Origin: Deltaproteobacteria bacterium
GTDB lineage: Bacteria; Myxococcota; Kuafuiibacteriia; Kuafuiibacteriales; Kuafuiibacteriaceae
Reading direction: 5' to 3'
Length of the DNA stretch: 64,000 nt
Assembly (NCBI GenBank): GCA_020632995.1
Contig: JACKEN010000024.1
Location: 4,463 to 68,462, forward strand
A program made the translations under genes and the position numbers. Shown one piece after another: positions 20,443 to 29,300 of this stretch. Within the stretch, counting starts at the first letter, position 1, and every line of letters starts with the position of its first letter. The notes below the pieces were generated by a model. The model was not told the origin of the DNA and made no database searches. It saw only the letters and a list, made by a program, of their open reading frames with translations.

Positions 20443-21716
20443 CCTGCGAACACGCGGACGCCCTCTATCGGCACCCCTGGCCCGGCCAGACCTCCCGGGA
20501 GCGCGAGACCCTGCGCGAGCACGCGAGCGCGTGCGCGGCGTGCGGCGCGACGGTGCGGCGGCTGGAGTCCGCGCGGCGCCTGCTCATGGACGACGTTCCG
20601 CTCGCCTCCCGACGCGAGGACGCGGCCACCTGGGCCGCGGTCGAGGCCCGCATCGAGGCGCGGTCGTCGCTGTGGCGCTGGCCGGCGTGGGTGGCGGTGC
20701 CGGCCGCCGCGGCGGCGCTGGTGGCGGCCCTGATGCTGCGGCCCACCGCGCCCGAGGCGTACACGGTGACGGCGGGCGCGCTCGCGACGGCCGAGGCCAC
20801 GGTGACCGGTGGGGTGCCGAGCGACGCACCGCTCTCTGCGACGGTGCGGACCCGGATCGAGGGCGAGGGGGCGGTGCTCACCCTCGAGCCTGGCGCGCAG
20901 GCCAGATTGCGATCGCGGGACCTGTGGGCCCTGGAGTACGGCGACCTGGCGGTGGAGGTCCAGCCCACCCCCGCCGCGCCGCTGACCGTGCTCACCGAGG
21001 CGGCGCGGGTCAGCGGGGTCGGCACCCACTTCCGGGTCAGCGTGGCCGACGGCGAGACCCGGGTGTCGGTGTCGCGCGGCCAGGTGCGGGTGGAGTCGAA
21101 GGGCGCGCCCGCCCTGACCGTGGGGGCGGGAGCCGAGTGGAGCAGCCGCCCGGCCCCGCCGCCGCTCGCGCCGTCAACCGAACCTGCAGTCGCGCCGTCC
21201 CAGGCGCGGCCGGACGCCGCGCGGCGGGCCGAGGACCGCGCGGCGGTCGACCGTGCCCGCGCCCTGGTGACGCAGGACGCCCTGCGGGCCCGGCGGATCG
21301 CGGGGGAGGTCCTCGAGCGGCGCGCCGCCGGCCCCGAGGAGGTCGACGCGCTGGCGGTGATCGCCGACGCCCACCGCCTGAGCGGTGAGCACCGCGCGGC
21401 CGCGAGTTTCTACGCGCGGGTGGCCGCCCACCCCGCGGGGGTGGCCTACGCCGAGGAGGCGCGGCTGCGCCAGGCCCAGATGCTCATGGCGCTGGGTGAG
21501 CACCGGGCGGCCCTCGACGCCCTGGCCCTGGACGACCCCCGGCTGGCCCGCGGCGCCCTCGCCCCCGAGCGCGCCGCCCTCGCGGCGCAAGCCTGGTTGC
21601 GCCTCGGCGAGCCAGACCGGGCCGCGGCGGCGCTCGAGTCGGCCGATCCGCGCTCACTCGCGGTCCAGGACGCCCGCCGCGCGGTGCAGCGCGCCCTCGA
21701 GGGAGGTCAGCGATGA
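20439..21716 (+). CDS. Zinc-finger/FecR-like/TPR anti-sigma factor, copy B
   Basis: 425 residues. A zinc-binding motif His28-x3-Cys32-x2-Cys35 lies in the cytosolic part, and a membrane helix at about 82-102 (WVAVPAAAAALVAALML). A periplasmic FecR-like domain follows (YGDLAVEVQP ... VSGVGTHFRVSVADGETRVS ... GQVRVESKGA), then about three TPR-like repeats to the end (ALAVIADAHRLSGEHRAAAS, RQAQMLMALGEHRAALDAL). The order zinc finger-membrane-FecR-TPR is the same as in the broken copy at 13769. It overlaps both neighbours by ATGA, so sigma factor, anti-sigma and lipoprotein are probably translated as one coupled set. Release of the sigma factor on an envelope signal is the expected logic. Confidence 0.9.
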   Translation: MTCEHADALYRHPWPGQTSRERETLREHASACAACGATVRRLESARRLLMDDVPLASRREDAATWAAVEARIEARSSLWRWPAWVAVPAAAAALVAALMLRPTAPEAYTVTAGALATAEATVTGGVPSDAPLSATVRTRIEGEGAVLTLEPGAQARLRSRDLWALEYGDLAVEVQPTPAAPLTVLTEAARVSGVGTHFRVSVADGETRVSVSRGQVRVESKGAPALTVGAGAEWSSRPAPPPLAPSTEPAVAPSQARPDAARRAEDRAAVDRARALVTQDALRARRIAGEVLERRAAGPEEVDALAVIADAHRLSGEHRAAASFYARVAAHPAGVAYAEEARLRQAQMLMALGEHRAALDALALDDPRLARGALAPERAALAAQAWLRLGEPDRAAAALESADPRSLAVQDARRAVQRALEGGQR

Positions 21717-23506
21717 GAGATCGCACACCGAATGAAGAGTCGAGGGCCGAGCGGCGACTCATGCGCATGAGACTTCGAACCGGACCCTGGATCTGTGCCC
21801 TGGCCGCGCTCTCGATGGTGGGCTGCACCAGCGATCGCGTGATGCAGGAGCTCACCTCGACGCGGATCTCCGCCGCCACCGGCGGGGTCGCGAAGAGCCA
21901 CGACGGCGTCCTGGAGCTCAGCTTCGCCCCCGGCGCCCTGGCCGAGGACACCGACGTCCGCATCGAGACCCTGCACACCCTCACGGACCCGGAGCTGGTG
22001 GGCTCGACCTACGAGCTCGGCCCCGATGGGCTGACCTTCCCAGGGGCGGTGGAGCTGAAGATCCACACCACGTTCTCGGAGGAGCTCGAGCTCGTCAACC
22101 TGGATGGCGAGACCCCCGAGCCGCTGTATGCGTCGTCGCACGACCTCGCGACCGGCGTCGTGCGCGCCCCGCTCGAGCACTTCTCGTCCTACGGGGCGCG
22201 GCGACGACGCCACCGTCCGTGTCAGACGCTGGCGTGCGGCAGCGTCTGTGAGCCCTGCCCCGCCAACCGGCCCAACTGTCAGCCGCCCGGGGTCTACGTG
22301 TGCAGCAGCCCCGGCGCCGTCTGCGTGCCGGTGAGCCAGATGTACTGCCCAGACCTCGACGGCGGCGTCATCCCCGGAAACGACGGCGGCTTCGATCCCG
22401 ACGCCGGCCCGGGGCCTGGCGCTGACGGCGGCGGCTTCGATCCCGACGCCGGCCCGGGGCCTGGCGCGGACGGCGGGGGCTTCGACGGCGGGGCGTTCCC
22501 GCTCGACATCGAGGAGGTGGAGGTCAACGACACCCCGGCCCAGGCCAACGTCCTGCCCGCCTTCGACGCGGTCGGGGTCAACGTCCACGGGCACGTCACC
22601 CCCGCGACCGACGTGGACACCTTCGCCGTGCACGTCCCCTCGAGCGACTACCATTATCTCGAGGCGCTGACCTACGCCGACCCCGTCACCGGCAACTGCA
22701 ACAACATCGACACCTTCCTCACCCTCCTCGACGCCCAGGGGAACGTGCTCGCCACCAACGACGACGCCTGGAGCGGGACCCGCTGCTCGGCCCTGTTCGA
22801 GGTGTTGAGCCCCGGCGCCACCTACTACGTGCAGGTGACGTCGTACGCCGGCGTCACCTCGTTCGAGTACTACCTGTCCATGCGCATGTACCCCGTCGGC
22901 GGCTCGCTCGACGGCGGCCCGGGGCCCGGCGCGGACGGCGGCGTGTTCCCGTTCCCCGACGCGGGCACCATCCCGGACGCGGGCGGCTTCCCCGATGGGG
23001 GCGGCTTCTTCGACGCGGGCGGCTTCCCCGACGGGGGCGGCTTCTTCGACGGGGGCAGCTTCTTCGACGCCGGGGGGCCGACCTTCGACGCGGGTCCCGA
23101 CGCTGGGCTCACGGCGGGCTACTTCGAGGTCGAGGTCGAGCCCAACGACACCCGGGCCACCGCTCAGAGCGTCCCGACCGGCGCCTCCGTCATCACCTTC
23201 GTCGACGCCTCGATCAACCCGAGCGGCGACGTGGACGTGTACGCGCTGCAGATCCCCACCGGCGGCCCCTACACCCTCCAAGCCCGCACCTACGCGATCG
23301 CGGGCCCGCCGTCGTCCTGTGGCGGCATCGACACCACCCTCGCCGTCTTCGCGGGCAGCGGGGCGTCGCTCGGGAGCAACGATGACTACAACGGGACCAG
23401 CTGCTCGGAGGTGATCACCACCGTCCCGAGCGGGACGGTCTACGTGGAGGTCCGGGCGTTCGTGGGGACCATCAGCCAGTACCACCTGGAGCTGGTGGTG
23501 CAATGA
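21713..23506 (+). CDS. ZU5-like lipoprotein with two pre-peptidase C-terminal-type domains (ECF-module gene 4, copy B)
   Basis: 597 residues from the ATG at 21713, which overlaps the anti-sigma stop; an ATG at 21761 would also keep the signal peptide. The lipobox is SMVGC. A ZU5-like domain spans about 45-160 (DGVLELSFAPGALAEDTDVR, YELGPDGLTFPGAVELK, LEHFSSYGAR). Then comes a Cys-rich patch, Asp-Gly-Gly/Asp-Ala-Gly linkers, a first PPC-type domain (EVEVNDTPAQANVL ... DVDTFAVHV ... TYYVQVTSYAG), another DGGGF-repeat linker and a second PPC-type domain (EVEPNDTRATAQSV ... DVDVYALQI ... VYVEVRAFVG). It is probably surface-exposed. Compared with copy A, the ZU5-like domain is kept and the distal domains are exchanged, as if they were the variable recognition part. 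Confidence 0.85.
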   Translation: MRDRTPNEESRAERRLMRMRLRTGPWICALAALSMVGCTSDRVMQELTSTRISAATGGVAKSHDGVLELSFAPGALAEDTDVRIETLHTLTDPELVGSTYELGPDGLTFPGAVELKIHTTFSEELELVNLDGETPEPLYASSHDLATGVVRAPLEHFSSYGARRRRHRPCQTLACGSVCEPCPANRPNCQPPGVYVCSSPGAVCVPVSQMYCPDLDGGVIPGNDGGFDPDAGPGPGADGGGFDPDAGPGPGADGGGFDGGAFPLDIEEVEVNDTPAQANVLPAFDAVGVNVHGHVTPATDVDTFAVHVPSSDYHYLEALTYADPVTGNCNNIDTFLTLLDAQGNVLATNDDAWSGTRCSALFEVLSPGATYYVQVTSYAGVTSFEYYLSMRMYPVGGSLDGGPGPGADGGVFPFPDAGTIPDAGGFPDGGGFFDAGGFPDGGGFFDGGSFFDAGGPTFDAGPDAGLTAGYFEVEVEPNDTRATAQSVPTGASVITFVDASINPSGDVDVYALQIPTGGPYTLQARTYAIAGPPSSCGGIDTTLAVFAGSGASLGSNDDYNGTSCSEVITTVPSGTVYVEVRAFVGTISQYHLELVVQ

Positions 23507-23513
23507 GACTTGC

Positions 23514-23539
23514 GGGGCGGCCTCGAGCGAGGCCGCCCC
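23514..23539. terminator. Perfect hairpin between convergent genes
   Basis: A 12-bp perfect stem (GGGGCGGCCTCG / CGAGGCCGCCCC) with a two-base loop lies in the 43-bp gap between the lipoprotein ending at 23506 and the acylase gene ending at 23550. There is no clear U-tract, but placement and strength fit a bidirectional terminator. Confidence 0.7.
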
Positions 23540-23549
23540 ATCGACTCGA

Positions 23550-26303
23550 TCAGGGCGCCTGAACCGTCAACATCTCTTGCGCCGCGGCGTCGATCTCCGC
23601 CGGCAGGAAGCGCAGGGGGATGGGCTCGTTCCGCAGCCACTTGAGGAACAGATCCTCGTAGTGCGGCTCACCCGGCCGGTTCCGCTGCCCGCCCGGGAGC
23701 TGGGTGGTGCAGCGCGGCCCGCTCGCCCCGACCTCACACACGAAGCGCATCGACGGGCCCGAGGGGTGCTTGAAGTCCCGGGCGTGCGCGCCGCCGGACT
23801 CCATCAGCACGGGGCTCGCCACGTCCACCGTGTAGTTGCCGCCGTCGTTGGCCCAGGGGCCGTTGTTGTAGCGGGTGATGCCCGCGGCGTCGAAGACGTC
23901 GGCGGCCAGGGTGATGGTGTGGATGCGGCCCCACCGCCAGTCGTCGACGCGAGGGCCGACGTTGGTGGTGATCCACGAGGCCGCACCCTCTACCGCGGCG
24001 GCGATGATGGTCGCGGCGTCCTCGTTGTCGTTGGGCGTGCTGACGTCCTCCCAGTAGCCCTCGCCTGCCAGGAGGTTCCACGGCGCCGCCATGAGCTGCA
24101 CCAAGACGTCCACCCGCGCGTGGGGCTGGATCGCGGCCACGCCCGCCGCCTGGATCTCGTCGTCGAAGGTGCGCTCCAGCAGCTCGGGCAGGAGCACGTG
24201 GAATGCAGTGCAGCCTGCGGACTCCGCCGCCTCGGTGGCGTCCGCGCTCTTGGCGCTGGCCGGATCGCGATCCACCAGGCCGGTCGGGCAGGTGAACTGC
24301 CAGGCGCGCAGCGCCTCGACCAGGAGGTGGCCGTCGGCGGAGAGGTTCACGCCCTTGTCGTCCATCTCCTGCAGGACCCGCGGCACGATCCGCTCGCCGA
24401 GCAGCGAGTGCACGTCGGCCTGGCCCGCGACCATGGTGTCGGTGGTGTGGGCGCCCGGGCTCGCCTCGAGGATCTCGAGGATGCGCTCGTGCCGATAGCC
24501 GGGGTGCATGAAGCCCTGGAACCAAAGGTTGCCGTCGTTGGTCGGGTCACCGTCCTGCATCGCGCCGGACATGTCGTTGTTCGCGGTCGCAACCCAGCCT
24601 TCGACCGGGTTCACCGTCTGCGGGAGGTCGTCGTAGGCCACGGTGCCGGTCCACTCGGCCGAGCCGTCGCCGGGGAGCGGGAGCCACGGGGGCAGCTCGC
24701 TCGAGGCCCACGGGCGGCCCGGCATCCGGTTATAGGGCAGCCACGCGATGTTCCCGCCCTTGTCGGCGAGGACGAAGTTCTGGCCGATCGTGGTCACGTG
24801 GCGGAGGGTGCCGGTGCGGGCCTCCTCGACCGTCTGGGCCCGCGCGAGGCCGATGATGAAGTCGAGGTCGGTGTCCGCGTCCTGGCCGGTCCAGCGGATG
24901 GTCACCGCGGTGCTGTTCGCGCGGTCGATGCTCACCACCGGGCCGTGGTGCGGCACGTAGAGGAAGGTCTCGGTGACGTCGGCGCCCCCGGCCACGTGGA
25001 AGGTGAAGTCCCGGGTGGTGAAGGGCACCGTCCCCTTCTCGAAGAACACGCCGTTGCCATCGGGGGTGAGGGTCTCGATGTAGACGTCGCTCATGTCGAA
25101 GAAGGTGGTGGTCATGCCCCAGGCGAGGTCCTCGTTCTGCCCGATGAGGATGCCGGGGAGCCCGGCGAAGGAGGAGCCCGCCACGTGGATGGTGCCGGTG
25201 CCCGCGGTCTTGGAGTCGATGCTGACCAGGTACCAGACCGAGGGGTTCGAGAAGCCCAGGTGCGGGTCGTTGGCCAACAGGGCCGCGCCGCCCGCGGTCT
25301 GGCTCGGGGCCACCACCCAGTTGTTGGAGCCGTAGTCGCCGCCCGCGCCGATGCCGAGGTCCGGCATCTTCGGCACGTTGGCGAGGGCGCTCCGCGCGTA
25401 CTGCAAGCGAGCCTGCACCCGCTCCAGGCCCGCCTGGATCCGGGCGTCGTCGTGGATGAGCAGGGGCCGGGGGAGGATGGTGCTCGGCGAGGCCGGCTTG
25501 AGCCCGAAGATGTCGAAGGCCTGGGCCGTGTCCATGGTCGAGAAGATCTGACCCGCCGCGGTCTCACGACCGGAGGAGTTGGTGAGGCTGGCCACCAACA
25601 CCAGGGCGCAGGCCGCGGTGTCGAGCTCCTCCCAGTCCGCGATGGCGGCGCGGAAGAGCGCGTTCTCCTGGGTGAGCTGGGCGCCGTTGCGCCCGGCCCG
25701 CAGGTCGGCGATCCACGCGTTCACGCCCCGGGTGTAGGCCTGGATCGCGGCGCGGGTGTCCGCGTCGCTCCCGGCGAGGAGCTGCTCCTCGAGGCGCGCG
25801 CCGTCCTTGGTCGCGATGAAGGAGCGCAGGGTGCGGTCGGTGCCGAGGGTGGCCGCGCCGTAGAGCTCGGCCAGGCGCCCGCGCGCCGCACGGCGGCGGA
25901 AGTCCATCTGCCCGAAGCGGTGCGCGGCGTGGAAGTAGCCCTCCACCGCGAAGCAGTCCGCGTCGGTCTGGCAGCGCAGGTGCAACACCCCGTCCTCGTC
26001 GAAGCGGACCTCCACCGGGCCCGTGAGGTCGGGCACCCGGATGTCCACCCCGGGGGTCCCCGCGTCCTCGGTGCCCGCGTCCACCTCGGCGTCCATGGTG
26101 CCCGCGTCGGGCTCGACGCCGGAGTCGGGGGCCTCGCCGCTGTCGGGCGTCTCGACCCCGGTGTCCACCGCCACCCCGGTGTCAGGCGTCGTGCCCGCGT
26201 CGGTGGCGGCGGGGTCGTCGCAGCCCACCGCCCCGGTGAGGGCGAGGATGGACGTGAGCGCTGGGGCCAGGAGGCCCCGCAGTCGTGATTGCGTTCGGAT
26301 CAT
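23550..26303 (-). CDS. Penicillin acylase-family (Ntn-hydrolase) lipoprotein
   Basis: 917 residues. Signal peptide with lipobox AVGC (Cys28), then an Asp/Thr/Gly-rich linker (about 30-85). The acylase fold starts near residue 90 (PVEVRFDEDGVLHLRCQTD, then AVEGYFHAAHRFGQMDFRRR). The autocatalytic cleavage site is in GGDYGSNNW, where Ser326 would become the N-terminal nucleophile of the beta chain, followed by ALLANDPHLG. Family members hydrolyse amide bonds of beta-lactams or acyl-homoserine lactones; the substrate here is not evident. The internal Cys pairs (RCQTDADC, CEVGASGPRC) are unusual additions consistent with export. It is followed downstream by the terminator hairpin. Confidence 0.92.
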   Translation of the reverse strand: MIRTQSRLRGLLAPALTSILALTGAVGCDDPAATDAGTTPDTGVAVDTGVETPDSGEAPDSGVEPDAGTMDAEVDAGTEDAGTPGVDIRVPDLTGPVEVRFDEDGVLHLRCQTDADCFAVEGYFHAAHRFGQMDFRRRAARGRLAELYGAATLGTDRTLRSFIATKDGARLEEQLLAGSDADTRAAIQAYTRGVNAWIADLRAGRNGAQLTQENALFRAAIADWEELDTAACALVLVASLTNSSGRETAAGQIFSTMDTAQAFDIFGLKPASPSTILPRPLLIHDDARIQAGLERVQARLQYARSALANVPKMPDLGIGAGGDYGSNNWVVAPSQTAGGAALLANDPHLGFSNPSVWYLVSIDSKTAGTGTIHVAGSSFAGLPGILIGQNEDLAWGMTTTFFDMSDVYIETLTPDGNGVFFEKGTVPFTTRDFTFHVAGGADVTETFLYVPHHGPVVSIDRANSTAVTIRWTGQDADTDLDFIIGLARAQTVEEARTGTLRHVTTIGQNFVLADKGGNIAWLPYNRMPGRPWASSELPPWLPLPGDGSAEWTGTVAYDDLPQTVNPVEGWVATANNDMSGAMQDGDPTNDGNLWFQGFMHPGYRHERILEILEASPGAHTTDTMVAGQADVHSLLGERIVPRVLQEMDDKGVNLSADGHLLVEALRAWQFTCPTGLVDRDPASAKSADATEAAESAGCTAFHVLLPELLERTFDDEIQAAGVAAIQPHARVDVLVQLMAAPWNLLAGEGYWEDVSTPNDNEDAATIIAAAVEGAASWITTNVGPRVDDWRWGRIHTITLAADVFDAAGITRYNNGPWANDGGNYTVDVASPVLMESGGAHARDFKHPSGPSMRFVCEVGASGPRCTTQLPGGQRNRPGEPHYEDLFLKWLRNEPIPLRFLPAEIDAAAQEMLTVQAP

Positions 26304-26377
26304 CGGGCGGCATTCTTCGCGGTGATCCGGGGCGGGTCAACGATCGCGGCGCGCCACGGGCCGCGCGACGCCCTGCG

Positions 26378-29300
26378 TCAAGGGGTCTCCGCGAAGAGCG
26401 CGACGAGGTCCGCCGCGCCCATGCGCTCGGCCTCGTCCCGGGCCCGCACCCCGTCCGCGCCCGGCAGATCCCGGGCCCCCAGGCGCAAGAGGGCGAGCAC
26501 GGTGTCCGCCCGCTGCATCCGGACCGCGCGCCGTAGGAGGCTCACCCCCAGGCCGTCGACTTCGTCCGGTGACGCCCCCGCGTGCACCAGGTGCGCGATC
26601 GTGACGACTCCGCTCAAGCGCAAGGCGGCCTGCATCGGGGTGCGCCCCCAGGCGTCGACCCGGGTCGGGTCGGCGCCCCCCTCGAGCAGGGTGTCGACCA
26701 CCGCGAGGCCCTCGAGCTCCACCGCCCGCACCAGCGGCAGGGCCCCGGTGCCCGCGATCAGGTTCGGGTCCGCGCCCGCGCCGAGGAGGAGCGCGCAGGC
26801 GCCGAGGTCCTTGCCCTCCACCGCCATCACCAGCGGCGTGAGCCCCTGCTTGTCCGGGAGGTTCGGGTTGGCCTGGGCGGCGAGGAGCCGCGCCAGGGTC
26901 CCCCGGTCCTTGTTGGTCAAGGCCATGTGCAGCGCCCGCTGGCCGTTCACGAACATGACGTTGGGGTCCGCGCCGTGCCGGAGCAGGGTGTCGAGCACCG
27001 CGGGGTGGTCCTGGTTCACCACCGCCGAGACGAGCAGGACGTCGAGGGTGTCCCGCTTCGCGGGCGCGCGGGTGAGGAGCATGTCCATCAAGGTCGCGCC
27101 CCGCGCGCCCAGCTCGCCCGCGAGGGACGCCGCGTGCCCGTGGGGGCTGGTGGTGACGCTGGGCTGCGCGCCCGCGTCCATGAGGAGCCGGAGCATCTCC
27201 GCGTCACCCGACAAGATCGCGGCGTCGAGGGGCGGGGGGTTGCCCAGGTTGGGATCCGCGCCCGCGGCCAGCAGCACCTCCACCACCGACCGGTGGCCGA
27301 GCAGGGCGCCGCTGCCGAGCACGGTGCGGCCGTCGTCCCGCTTCTCGTTGGGGTCGGCGCCCCCGGCGAGGGCCGCCTTCACCGCGGCCACGTCCCCCCG
27401 GTAGACCGCGCGGTGCAAGGGCCCCTCCCCCATCCCGTTGGTGTCCTCGGCCGCCGCGCTCTGGCCCAGCGACTCGAAGAGCACCTTGGCGAGGGCGGGC
27501 GGGACCTTGTCGGCGGCCTGGGCCGCGTAGAGGGCGGGGCGCAACCTGGCCTTCCCCGCGCGGTCGGTGGCGCACGACGCCGCCACCCCTAGGGGCACCC
27601 GCTCGGGCGGGAGCGCCTCCGCCCCTCTGCAAGCCAGGTTGCTCAGCCCGGCCTCCGCCAGGCGCGCCACCCGGCCGGCGAGGTCCGCGGCCGGAGTGCG
27701 CTCGAAGTCCGGGAGGCGCACCCGCAGCACCTGGCCCTCCTGGGACAGGAGCCACAGCTCGTCGGCGCGCGCGGGCGAGAAGCGCAGGTCCGCGACCGCG
27801 CCCTCGTGCGGCACCTCGGCCAGGGTCGCGCCGGTCGCCGGATCGAGGAGGAGCACGTGCCCGCTCCCGGTCTCCACCGCGAGCATGCGGCCGTCGGGGG
27901 ACAGGGCCAGGCGCGCCTGCATGGTGTCGTCCTGGCGGAGCACCGCCAGCTGCGCGCCGGTCTCGGCGTCGGAGGCCACCAGGCGGCCGTCGGCCCCCGC
28001 GGCCCAGACCCGCCGCCCGTCGGCGCTCAGCGCCACCGCCCATGTCGCGTCGCCCTGACCGACCATCCGCGGCCCCGCCGCGCCGGTGGCGACCTCGTAG
28101 CGCACGAGGCCATCACCCTTCGCGTCGAGGATCACGTAGCGGCCGTCGGCGGACGCCGCGGTCTTCGGCGGGAGGTTGAGGTCGCGCGCCACCGACACCG
28201 AGCCGGTCGCCACCTGCACCACCCAGGTGTCCACGGTGGGGCCCCCGAGGAGCACCCGCTCGCCCCCCGGCATCACGAAGGCCACCTGCGGCACCTCCTT
28301 CATGCCGCGCGGGTACTCGAGGGCCCGCGGCGCCCCGCCCATCAGGTCGGACACCACGACGCCCTGCTTGCTCCTGCGGACGGTGTGGCGGCCGTCCTGC
28401 CCCACCTCGTGCGGGACCACGACGCCGTACCCGGGCGGACCCGGCGTGGGATAGGGGCCGAGGGCGTCGGTGTAGAGCGCGGCGGGCGCGAAGGTGTCGG
28501 CGAACAGGAGCTCCACCCCCGCGTACGAGCTCACCGCGATGAGCCCGCCCGCCATCGGGGCGAGGCTGGTGGCGCCGAGCCGGCGGGTGGGGTGAGCCTT
28601 CAGCGCGGCGAAGGCCCCGCTCCGCTCGAGCCCGAACACGCGGACCGTCGAGCCCGACCCCACCGCGACCAGGCGCCCGTCCGGCGACAGGCGCGCGACG
28701 TCGCCCGGTCCGGTGGGTAGCTCCAGCTCGGGCTGCTCCGCCTTGCGCGCCCAGATCAGGGTGCGGCCGAGGGCGTCCTGGCTGAGCCAGCGCGCCCCGT
28801 CGGCGTCCATCTCGACGTGCACCACCCGACCCCGGTGCACCCGCCGCTCCGCGCTCACGAGCTCCGGCAGCGAGAACACCTCCCGGGCCTCGGTGGCGTG
28901 AAAGCGCAAGGACGCGTCCACCAGCTGACCGGACTCGAGGCCGAGGATCACCAGCTCACCGCGAGGGTCGACCGCCATCGCGCTCCCCTCGGTGAAGAGC
29001 AGGCGTCCGCGCTTCGCGCCCTCGGCCCTCGGCTCCACCGCGTCCAGGCCCTGCTTGAAGAGGCCGAAGAGCGTCCCGCCCGGCCCCACCGTCAGCGCTC
29101 GCGCCTCGAGGCCAGGGAGGCGCTCCGTTCGCTCGGGCGCCGCGAGGTCCACCCGCAGGGCGCCCAGCCCGTCGCTCACCGCCAGCGCCCCCGGGGTGAG
29201 GAAGATCGCGTCCTGGAGCCGCCGCACCTTCGCCACCTGCGCAGGCTGGCCTGCATGCGCCAGATCCCACACCGCCACCGCGCTGGACGACGTCACCGCG

